NCBI GenBank assembly: GCA_028691905.1
Contig: JAQUYJ010000044.1
Coordinates: forward strand, 1 to 7,335
Length of the DNA: 7,335 nucleotides
Origin: Bacilli bacterium
GTDB lineage: Bacteria; Bacillota_I; Bacilli_A; ML615J-28; CAG-698
Direction of reading: 5' to 3'
The notes beneath the pieces are model-generated. The model was not told where the DNA came from, searched no databases, and worked only from the letters and a program-made list of their open reading frames with translations. Positions 1-5,073 of this stretch are shown here, piece by piece. Made by a program: the position numbers and the translations under genes. Each line of letters starts with the position of its first letter. Positions within the stretch are counted from its first letter, which is position 1.

Positions 1-1646
1 AGAAAAGCACTTTGACCATAATAATATTCCTTTATCAAGGATATTCCCATCACATCGCAAATAGTTGGTAAAATGTCATATTGCGATAACGGAAGAGCTG
101 TTTTTAAAGTTGGAAAACTAGGGTGATACAGGGAAAAAGGAACCCGGTCCAATTCATAGCGATAGACAGAATTTTCTAATTCGATTGGAGTATATTTTTC
201 AGTTATTTCAATACTTGAGTAGTTTTTATGATCACTGAACAATACAATTAATGTTTCATCAAGCAAATCTTTATTTGTTAAATCATCCATCATCGCTTCC
301 AAACCTTTATCCAAATCCATATGTGCAGCCAGTAAATTAATGAATTCAGGTTCATAATCAGCAAATCTGCCGTCTGCTTCAATAATCTGATAATAGGGTG
401 AAAATTCAGTTCGTTCCTGTTTATAACTGCCATGAGTAGATAGGGTTATTAGGAAACTGAAAAAAGGCTGTTCTTGAATCGGAATATATAAGTCTTTCAT
501 TTGGGTTAAAAACTCAGAATCCAATGGCCAGAAATCCACTTCCGAAAATTCCATATCTTCATTGGAATAAAAGTGATCAAATCCGAGTGCTTGATGCATC
601 TCATCTCGATTAAAATAATCACCATAATAGGAATGAAATGAATTTGCTGTATAACCCGCTTCTTTCATTAAATATGGCAATGCATTTTTAAATTCATTAT
701 CAGCGTAGGAGTGCATAATATTGTCGCTATTATAATACATCATCGAAGTCAAAGACTTGAATTCAGCATCATATGTATAATTTGTTTTAGCGACGCCATA
801 TGTATTGGAAAAATTGTATCCATCATTCAATAAAGAATATAATGTGGGAGTAAGAATAGAATCCACTGTATACTCTTCTACTGTTTCAAGCATGATCATA
901 ATCACATTTTGACCGGCCAAACTTCCAAACTTGGTACTATGAGGGCTGTGCGTCTCTTCATCAATTGTTTCCAACTTTTCTTTTGCCTGAAGGGCATAAA
1001 TTTTTTTGCCTAACAATTGAGTTGATATAACAACAGCATCTTTTTGATTGAATGTGGACATCCCAAAAGTTAAAATATAAGCCCGTTTATCCTGTGGAGT
1101 TTGATATAAACTGATATCTTCTCGTTTGATAATTAAGCCGGATGATAACAATAATAAACCACTTAAGCCAATAATCAATAAGTATTTCAATTGAATTTTA
1201 TTCTTTGTTTTATTTTGACCGGTTGTCATTTGTTTTAATATAAAAAACAGTAATCCAATGACGGTAAAAATAATAATCCATTGCCACCAATTAAATGCAA
1301 TGAGAATATTGTATTTAATTCCCATTTTCAGACCGTCACCAATATCCATTAACATTGCCCAAGCAAATATATCCTGCTTATAGTAAAATAAACAGGTATC
1401 AGCAATGAATATAGCCAAATTAAAAAACAATAAAATTGAATATAAAATGAATCGAGTCTTACTTGATTTAAAAAACAAAATAATGCCGGGTAATAAACTA
1501 ATACTGGCAATTGAAAGTAAATAATAAGGAATAGAAATTTTTATACTATAACGAAACATAAATATCAAATCAAATAAGAAAATAATTGTAAAAACAACAG
1601 CATGCTCTATTAATCTCTGCACTTTAATTCTTTTCAATTTAAACAT
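1..1646 (-). CDS. LtaS-like membrane phosphoglycerol transferase / sulfatase-fold protein (C-terminus outside window)
   Basis: Translating the minus strand from the ATG at 1646 gives 548 residues with no stop before the window edge; family members are usually about 600-700 aa, so only the C-terminal end is missing. About five hydrophobic segments (near residues 12-31, 40-60, 67-87, 120-138, 152-172) precede an extracellular alkaline-phosphatase/sulfatase-fold domain, as in lipoteichoic acid synthase, which moves glycerol-phosphate from phosphatidylglycerol to a lipid anchor. Compared from memory with Staphylococcus aureus LtaS, the metal ligands are present: E254 (MLE), D472-H473 (SDH), and substrate-site N346-R347 and H405. 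The nucleophile is T291 by its spacing to DAEF, or less likely T288. F345 and Y340 stand where LtaS has Trp and Asp. The start has AGGTGA 8 nt upstream and its own sigma-A promoter. It could instead make another envelope polymer or decorate another lipid. Family confidence is high; substrate unknown. Confidence 0.88.
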   Translation of the reverse strand, partial: MFKLKRIKVQRLIEHAVVFTIIFLFDLIFMFRYSIKISIPYYLLSIASISLLPGIILFFKSSKTRFILYSILLFFNLAIFIADTCLFYYKQDIFAWAMLMDIGDGLKMGIKYNILIAFNWWQWIIIFTVIGLLFFILKQMTTGQNKTKNKIQLKYLLIIGLSGLLLLSSGLIIKREDISLYQTPQDKRAYILTFGMSTFNQKDAVVISTQLLGKKIYALQAKEKLETIDEETHSPHSTKFGSLAGQNVIMIMLETVEEYTVDSILTPTLYSLLNDGYNFSNTYGVAKTNYTYDAEFKSLTSMMYYNSDNIMHSYADNEFKNALPYLMKEAGYTANSFHSYYGDYFNRDEMHQALGFDHFYSNEDMEFSEVDFWPLDSEFLTQMKDLYIPIQEQPFFSFLITLSTHGSYKQERTEFSPYYQIIEADGRFADYEPEFINLLAAHMDLDKGLEAMMDDLTNKDLLDETLIVLFSDHKNYSSIEITEKYTPIELENSVYRYELDRVPFSLYHPSFPTLKTALPLSQYDILPTICDVMGISLIKEYYYGQSAF

Positions 1647-1653
1647 ACAAAAA

Positions 1654-1677
1654 ATCACCTACTTTATTATAGGTGAT
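1654..1677 (-). terminator. Hairpin with U-run between cysE and the ltaS-like gene, containing the ltaS Shine-Dalgarno
   Basis: ATCACCTA (minus strand, 1677-1670) and TAGGTGAT (1661-1654) form a perfect 8-bp stem with an 8-nt loop, followed directly by a run of T on the minus strand. It sits 23 nt after the cysE stop. This has the form of a weak factor-independent terminator for HAD-cysE. The 3' arm is also the ribosome binding site (AGGTGA) of the ltaS-like gene, and the 5' arm and loop overlap that gene's -10 box. The stem has only three G-C pairs, so termination may be partial; RBS masking in read-through RNA is an equally good reading. Confidence 0.5.
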
Positions 1678-1694
1678 GGTTTGATTAAAGTCAA
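1666..1694 (-). promoter_or_regulatory. Sigma-A promoter of the ltaS-like gene
   Basis: On the minus strand TTGACT (1694-1689) and a perfect TATAAT (1671-1666) are separated by 17 bp. The -35 box begins six bases after the cysE stop codon. Transcription should begin near 1659, leaving a leader of only about 13 nt that starts at the Shine-Dalgarno sequence. RNA made from here therefore lacks the 5' arm of the overlapping hairpin. Confidence 0.8.
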
Positions 1695-1699
1695 GCAAA

Positions 1700-2197
1700 T
1701 CATGCTACTTCTCTGCCTTTAACGCCAACAATAGTTTTGTTATCATATACATTATGTAACACCACAGTATTGGCACCGATTTTTACATTGCTGCCGATGG
1801 AAATGGGGCCAAGAATTTTTGCACCAGCTCCAACCATAATATTGTTACCTAAAGTTGGATGTCGTTTACCGTGTCCTTTTCCAACACCACCCAAAGTCGC
1901 ACCTTGGTAAATAGTACAATCGTCACCGATTACACTGGTTTCACCGATAACTACACCGCTGCCATGATCAATGAATAATCTTTTTCCGATCTTTGCTGCT
2001 GGATGTATTTCGATATGAGTAAATACTCGCACCCAAAACATAATGCCTTCAGCCAGTAATTTTAGTTTTATGTTATATAAAAAATGAGCAATCCGATAGT
2101 AAAAAACAGCATGAACACCGGGGTAAAACAAAAGTATCTGTAAAAAATGGCGCGCTGCCGGATCGCGTTTTATAATTGATTTTAAATAAGTAAACAT
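1700..2197 (-). CDS. cysE: Serine O-acetyltransferase, short form
   Basis: 165 aa. It transfers acetyl from acetyl-CoA to L-serine to give O-acetylserine, the precursor of cysteine, in the cytoplasm. A short alpha-helical N-terminal region (about 1-58) leads into a left-handed beta-helix of hexapeptide repeats (about 62-158). Family signatures are EIHPAAKIG (63-71), FIDHGSG with catalytic-type D77-H78, GVVIGET, QGATLGG, KRHP (111-114) and GAGAKILG. Glu63 takes the place of the E. coli Asp143, which from memory is normal for Gram-positive members. The protein stops at VGVKGREVA, so it lacks the C-terminal tail that carries the CysK-docking isoleucine in E. coli CysE. The upstream in-frame ATG at 2347 is rejected: the ATG at 2197 has AGGAAAT just before it and follows the HAD stop by a single base, implying translational coupling. 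No other cysteine gene is nearby. Confidence 0.93.
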   Translation of the reverse strand: MFTYLKSIIKRDPAARHFLQILLFYPGVHAVFYYRIAHFLYNIKLKLLAEGIMFWVRVFTHIEIHPAAKIGKRLFIDHGSGVVIGETSVIGDDCTIYQGATLGGVGKGHGKRHPTLGNNIMVGAGAKILGPISIGSNVKIGANTVVLHNVYDNKTIVGVKGREVA

Positions 2198-2198
2198 T

Positions 2199-2879
2199 TT
2201 ATTTCCTTTCGAGAATTTGTAATAATTGATGATAATGTTGAATGTCAATGCAGGGGATGTTATCTTCATTTGTTTTTTTATATGGATTATACCAACACAG
2301 TTGAAGGTTGGTCTGACTGCCACCATACATATCAAAATAGTAATCATTACCTATATATAAAATTTTTTCGTTTGTATTCCACATATGAATTGCCTGTAAA
2401 AAGAACTCACGATACGGCTTTCTTATTAGAAAATCCGCAGAAGAAAAAATTGTCTTGATATATTTGCTTAATCCCAAATTTTCTATTTGACGCTGTAAGG
2501 TCCGTCCGGAGAAAGTGGAATTTGATAGGATTACAACAGATTTTCCCTGCTTTGAAAAGTAATTCAATATTGAATCAATACCTTCTATTTTTTCTAAATA
2601 TTCATATTGTTGAGCAAATATGTATTCTACTTCTGGTATGGAACAGTCATATTTGATTTTCAAGACATTTCCAACATTTTTCAAGATTGCTTGAAAGGGA
2701 ATTTCGATTTTATCCCGATTTCTTAAAATCGAACTTTCTTTTTGAAAAGTGATAAGGAACTGATCATAATCAATTTGAGGTTGAATATGGGAATAGACAG
2801 CTAGAACCCCATTATCAAAATTGACGTTCTTGTTTTCGACAATTGTTCCTCCCAAATCGATTAATAAACCATCATACAT
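2199..2879 (-). CDS. HAD-superfamily protein, YjjG-like, with altered motif I
   Basis: 226 aa, cytoplasmic, no signal or membrane segment. The haloacid-dehalogenase fold is shown by motif I IDLGGT (D8 nucleophile), motif II LSNS (S119), motif III K154-P, and motif IV GNDYYFD (D179, D183). The tail GSQTNLQLCWYNP resembles YjjG-type nucleotidases, whose members dephosphorylate pyrimidine nucleotides. Oddly, motif I reads D-L-G instead of D-x-D, so the usual second Asp that acts as acid/base in HAD phosphatases is Gly10. Activity may be reduced, changed or lost. The start has AGGAG 7 nt upstream. The end (CTC GAA AGG AAA TAA) supplies the Shine-Dalgarno for cysE, one base downstream, so the two form an operon. 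No functional link to cysteine synthesis is evident beyond this coupling. Confidence 0.82.
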   Translation of the reverse strand: MYDGLLIDLGGTIVENKNVNFDNGVLAVYSHIQPQIDYDQFLITFQKESSILRNRDKIEIPFQAILKNVGNVLKIKYDCSIPEVEYIFAQQYEYLEKIEGIDSILNYFSKQGKSVVILSNSTFSGRTLQRQIENLGLSKYIKTIFSSADFLIRKPYREFFLQAIHMWNTNEKILYIGNDYYFDMYGGSQTNLQLCWYNPYKKTNEDNIPCIDIQHYHQLLQILERK

Positions 2880-2903
2880 ATTTCTACTCCTTTTAATATT
2901 TAT

Positions 2904-2932
2904 ATTATACTCTTAATTCTGTAATTTTCTAA
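2904..2932 (-). promoter_or_regulatory. Probable promoter of the HAD-cysE operon
   Basis: A perfect -10 TATAAT (minus strand, 2909-2904) lies 25 bp upstream of the HAD start, giving a leader of under 20 nt. The -35 at 17-bp spacing is TTAGAA (2932-2927), a poor match, so the promoter may be weak or need an activator. There is no room for a T-box or S-box leader, so the RNA-based control often seen for cysteine genes is absent here. Confidence 0.55.
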
Positions 2933-2958
2933 TGATATGCATTATTTATTAAGAATTA
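2914..2958. promoter_or_regulatory. Candidate operator: two nearly concentric dyads in the divergent control region
   Basis: An inner dyad TAATG-N5-CATTA (2930-2944) lies inside an outer dyad TAATTCT (2914-2920) / AGAATTA (2952-2958). Their centres are 2937 and 2936. The inner left arm overlaps the -35 of the HAD promoter, and the outer right arm ends four bases before the -35 of the serine palmitoyltransferase-like promoter. One bound regulator could act on both. Both dyads are A+T-rich and could arise by chance. Confidence 0.3.
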
Positions 2959-2962
2959 TATC

Positions 2963-2991
2963 TTGCTATTTGATATTGTTCATGATATAAT
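2963..2991 (+). promoter_or_regulatory. Sigma-A promoter of the serine palmitoyltransferase-like gene
   Basis: TTGCTA (2963-2968) and a perfect TATAAT (2986-2991) are separated by 17 bp. Transcription should start near 2998, leaving a leader of about 27 nt with an AGAGGAAG ribosome binding site. Confidence 0.75.
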
Positions 2992-3024
2992 AATCTATAT
3001 TTTTGAAATTTGAGAGGAAGAAAA

Positions 3025-4203
3025 ATGGATTTATTTAATAAATTATCACACCTAAATCTTATTAATGCTGTCAAGGAAAAAGGAATTTATCCTTATTTTC
3101 ATCAACTGGAAACTGGTCAAGATACCAAAATAGTGATGGATGGTCATGATGTAATTATGATTGGATCAAACAATTATTTGGGATTGACTTCCCATCCGGA
3201 TGTTATTCAGGCTGGAATCAAAGCGTTGGAAAAATACGGTTCGGGTTGCAGCGGTTCTCGCTTTTTGAATGGAACTTTAGATATTCATGTGAAATTGGAA
3301 AATGAATTGGCTTCTTTTTTACATAAAGAAGCTGCTCTTACTTTTTCTACGGGATTTCAAAGTAACCTTGGAATAATCAGTGCCATAGCTGGAAGAAATG
3401 ATGTTATAGTCGGTGATAAAGAAAACCATGCCAGCATCTATGATGCTTGCCGTTTGAGTTATGCAAAATTATTGCGTTATGAGCACAGTGATATGGCTGA
3501 TTTGGAAGCTGTTCTGCAATCCATTGATTCTGATAAAGGAATTCTCATTGTAACAGATGGCGTTTTCAGTATGACAGGTGATATAGCCAATCTTCCTGAA
3601 ATAGTACGACTTGCCAAAAAATATCAAGCACGTATAATGGTTGATGATGCTCATGGTTTGGGTGTTTTAGGTTCTCATGGACGCGGCACTGCTGAACACT
3701 ATGGTTTGGAAGACGATGTTGATATACTTATGGGTACTTTTTCCAAGTCGCTAGCAAGTTTGGGTGGTTATATGGCTGCTAAAGCAGATGTTGTTGAATA
3801 TGTTAAACATGTTTCACGACCATTTATTTTCAGTGCTTCTATTACACCCGCCAATGTAGAAAGTGCACGTGCAGCACTAAAAATTCTTCATAATGAACCG
3901 CAGCGTGTTAAAGCACTTCATGACATCAGTGAATATATGCGTCAGGGTTTGAAACGTTTAGGTGTTAAAATTATTGATAGTAAAACACCAATCATCCCGA
4001 TTTATACATATGAAGATGAGAAAACATTTATAGCGTGCAAACTTTTACTTGAACGAGGTGTATATGTCAATCCAGTCATTTCACCCGCTACTCCAGTCGG
4101 ACAAAGCTTATTACGAACCAGTTATACAGCAACACATACGAAAGAGCAAATTGATTATGCTATGAATCAAATCAAAGAAGTATTGGATTTAGTTAATGCA
4201 TAA
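3025..4203 (+). CDS. Alpha-oxoamine synthase, serine palmitoyltransferase-like
   Basis: 392 aa, PLP-dependent, fold-type I, soluble (no membrane segment, as for bacterial SPT). Family members condense an amino acid with an acyl-CoA and lose CO2. Visible residues are H135 (NHAS, stacks on PLP), D207 and H210 (VDDAHG), the Schiff-base K241 in GTFSKS, and R365 (RTS). The text GSGCSGSRFLNGT, FSTGFQ, SMTGDIANLPEIVRL and MGTFSKSLASLGG, plus an N-terminal IYPYF, recall Bacteroides serine palmitoyltransferase from memory more than Kbl (glycine C-acetyltransferase) or BioF, which usually carry a TLGKA/TLSKA-type lysine motif. The expected product would be 3-ketodihydrosphingosine from serine and palmitoyl-CoA. 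ATG 3025 is chosen over the in-frame TTG at 3010 because AGAGGAAG lies between them. Monocistronic, closed by a strong terminator. The fold is certain; the substrate is inference. Confidence 0.85.
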   Translation: MDLFNKLSHLNLINAVKEKGIYPYFHQLETGQDTKIVMDGHDVIMIGSNNYLGLTSHPDVIQAGIKALEKYGSGCSGSRFLNGTLDIHVKLENELASFLHKEAALTFSTGFQSNLGIISAIAGRNDVIVGDKENHASIYDACRLSYAKLLRYEHSDMADLEAVLQSIDSDKGILIVTDGVFSMTGDIANLPEIVRLAKKYQARIMVDDAHGLGVLGSHGRGTAEHYGLEDDVDILMGTFSKSLASLGGYMAAKADVVEYVKHVSRPFIFSASITPANVESARAALKILHNEPQRVKALHDISEYMRQGLKRLGVKIIDSKTPIIPIYTYEDEKTFIACKLLLERGVYVNPVISPATPVGQSLLRTSYTATHTKEQIDYAMNQIKEVLDLVNA

Positions 4204-4207
4204 AATA

Positions 4208-4241
4208 AAAAAAGTATTTTGAGAAATCAAAATACTTTTTT
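4208..4241. terminator. Bidirectional terminator between the SPT-like gene and tRNA-Gly
   Basis: A perfect 14-bp stem (4208-4221 with 4228-4241, core AGTATTTTG/CAAAATACT) has a 6-nt loop and A-runs on the left and T-runs on the right, so it can end transcripts from both strands. It starts four bases after the stop of the SPT-like gene and ten bases past the CCA end of the convergent tRNA. Confidence 0.9.
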
Positions 4242-4250
4242 AATACAAAT

Positions 4251-4325
4251 TGGAGCAGGTAACGAGAATCGAACTCGCATCTTCGCCATGGCAAGGCGGT
4301 ATAATAGCCGTTATACTATACCTGC
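4251..4325 (-). tRNA. tRNA-Gly (anticodon GCC), CCA encoded
   Basis: The minus strand folds into a cloverleaf. The acceptor GCAGGTA/TACCTGC is a perfect 7 bp, the discriminator base is T, and CCA is encoded (4253-4251). The T arm is GCGAG-TTCGATT-CTCGT. The anticodon loop TTGCCAT has GCC at 4292-4290, reading GGC and GGT glycine codons. The D loop retains GG. Two weak points: the first anticodon-stem pair is C27-A43 (the other four pair), and the D stem is only partly paired (10G-25T, 13T-22T) unless shifted by one. Identity is supported by close likeness of the acceptor and T arm to E. coli glyV as I recall it. It has its own promoter and terminator. Confidence 0.93.
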
Positions 4326-4338
4326 ATCACGTAAAAAT

Positions 4339-4367
4339 ATTATACCAAAAGAATAAATAGAAAGCAA
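4339..4367 (-). promoter_or_regulatory. Promoter of tRNA-Gly
   Basis: TTGCTT (minus strand, 4367-4362) and a perfect TATAAT (4344-4339) with 17 bp between them. Transcription should start near 4332, about seven bases before the mature tRNA 5' end, so the precursor has only a very short leader for RNase P to remove. Confidence 0.8.
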
Positions 4368-4385
4368 GAGAAAAAATAGGAAAAT

Positions 4386-4423
4386 AAAAAAGAGTAATTT
4401 GAAGAAACAAAGTTACTCTTTTT
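4386..4423. terminator. Terminator downstream of ssb
   Basis: The arms 4386-4401 and 4408-4423 pair (AGAGTAA with TTACTCT, and TTTG with CAAA, with one bulged base) and are flanked by A-run and T-run. On the minus strand it is followed by TTTTTTATTTT. It lies 80 nt past the ssb stop and just upstream of the tRNA -35, insulating the two units. Confidence 0.85.
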
Positions 4424-4470
4424 CAAGTATTATATTTGATAATGAAGATGATTAATTCACAAATAATGTC

Positions 4471-4491
4471 CATGAATGGTGTGGATTCATG
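4471..4491. repeat. Inverted repeat in the ssb 3' region
   Basis: CATGAAT (4471-4477) and ATTCATG (4485-4491) are a perfect 7-bp dyad with a 7-nt GGTGTGG spacer. It lies between the ssb stop and its terminator. No T-run follows, so it is not a terminator by itself; it may be an RNA hairpin or a protein site, or chance. Confidence 0.4.
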
Positions 4492-4503
4492 AACCATATC
4501 AAG

Positions 4504-4854
4504 CTATTCAGCCTGTTCTTCTTCTTTTTCTTGATTTTTTAAACTGATGAACGAAACGCGTTCAGCAATCACTTCAACGGAATTAAATTTTATTCCGTTA
4601 ATTTCGTTTAATTTCATAGCAATTCTACCTTTAATACCGATTGTTGCTCCTTTTTTGCAATATTGAATTACTGTTTCTGCAAAACCTCGCCATACAGACA
4701 CCGGTATAAAATCTGCATCGTATTGTCCTGTCTCTTGATTTTGAAAAGGTCTTTCAACTGCCAATACAAAATGGCATACTTTTACTCCTTCATCCAAAAC
4801 TTTCAGCTTTGGATTGTCTGCCAGTCGACCGACTAGTATTAAGTTATTTAACAT
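4504..4854 (-). CDS. ssb: Single-stranded DNA-binding protein, short form without the C-terminal tip
   Basis: 116 aa. An OB-fold SSB that coats single-stranded DNA in replication, repair or recombination. Family motifs are LNNLILVGRLADNP (2-15), DFIPVSVWRGFAE (48-60, with the DNA-stacking-type W55) and KKGATIGIKGRI (67-78), ending with the strand VEVIAERVSF. The protein ends soon after the OB fold in a short acidic stretch, EKEEEQAE, and lacks the long Gly/Gln-rich linker and the DDDIPF-type tip that recruits partner proteins in the main cellular SSB. It is also not flanked by rpsF and rpsR. This fits a second, SsbB-like paralogue, as in Bacillus subtilis, where SsbB serves transformation. 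AGGAGG precedes the ATG by 6 nt, and it has its own promoter and terminator. SSB identity is sure; the competence role is inference. Confidence 0.93.
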   Translation of the reverse strand: MLNNLILVGRLADNPKLKVLDEGVKVCHFVLAVERPFQNQETGQYDADFIPVSVWRGFAETVIQYCKKGATIGIKGRIAMKLNEINGIKFNSVEVIAERVSFISLKNQEKEEEQAE

Positions 4855-4893
4855 TCTTCCCTCCTTTCATTTCAAATTTTTGTGCACTATTAT

Positions 4894-4921
4894 ATTATAT
4901 TTATTTATAAATATATGTCAA
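4894..4921 (-). promoter_or_regulatory. Sigma-A promoter of ssb
   Basis: A perfect TTGACA (minus strand, 4921-4916) and perfect TATAAT (4899-4894) with 16-bp spacing; a second overlapping TATAAT occupies 4894-4889. It is a constitutive-looking promoter, and no ComK-type AAAA-N5-TTTT box is evident. It starts five bases after the terminator of the upstream operon. Confidence 0.8.
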
Positions 4922-4925
4922 ATTA

Positions 4926-4952
4926 AAAAACAAAGGCTTCACCTTTGTTTTT
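4926..4952. terminator. Terminator of the ymfF-ymfH operon
   Basis: A perfect 11-bp stem (AAAAACAAAGG 4926-4936 with CCTTTGTTTTT 4942-4952) and 5-nt loop, followed on the minus strand by a T-run. It lies about 120 nt past the ymfH stop. Confidence 0.85.
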
Positions 4953-4960
4953 CAACACAT

Positions 4961-4980
4961 TTTTCCTGTATACCGGAAAA
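4961..4980. repeat. Small hairpin in the ymfH 3' untranslated region
   Basis: TTTTCC (4961-4966) pairs with GGAAAA (4975-4980) around a loop that itself contains the palindrome GTATAC. It lies just upstream (on the minus strand) of the operon terminator. It may stabilise the mRNA end; nothing more specific can be said. Confidence 0.35.
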
Positions 4981-5037
4981 ATATTATATTTATAAGCGTT
5001 TATTCTTTTTTATTTACAATTTTTCGAAAATATATTG

Positions 5038-5053
5038 AAATAAATATTTATTT
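5038..5053. repeat. Perfect 16-bp A/T palindrome after ymfH
   Basis: AAATAAAT followed by ATTTATTT is a perfect, spacerless palindrome 20 bp past the ymfH stop, inside a tract (about 4981-5080) with almost no G or C. No gene, promoter or ribosome binding site is convincing in this tract. Confidence 0.4.
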
Positions 5054-5073
5054 AAAATTTTTAAATATTTTTT

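Noticed and set aside
2198..2347. N-terminal extension of cysE to an ATG at 2347
   Set aside because: It would overlap the HAD gene by about 150 bp, has no family likeness and no good ribosome binding site, while the ATG at 2197 has AGGAAAT and starts the recognisable protein.
2270..2458. 62-codon plus-strand open frame
   Set aside because: Lies wholly antisense to the HAD gene, with no ribosome binding site and no recognisable motif.
2880..2903. T-box or other riboswitch ahead of HAD-cysE
   Set aside because: The predicted leader is under 20 nt, too short for any known riboswitch.
3010..3024. TTG start for the SPT-like gene
   Set aside because: The five extra codons are the ribosome binding site itself (AGAGGAAG), which serves the ATG at 3025.
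3469..3654. 61-codon minus-strand open frame
   Set aside because: Antisense shadow within the SPT-like gene.
4952..5010. Possible small RNA on the minus strand ending at the 4926-4952 terminator
   Set aside because: There is a TATAAT at 4988-4983, but at 17-bp spacing the -35 would be AAAAAA and no alternative is good; the tract is so A/T-rich that a chance -10 is expected.
4814..5038. 74-codon plus-strand open frame
   Set aside because: Overlaps ssb antisense, then runs through the ssb promoter and a terminator; the low-complexity Phe/Ile/Lys-rich product reflects A/T-rich DNA.
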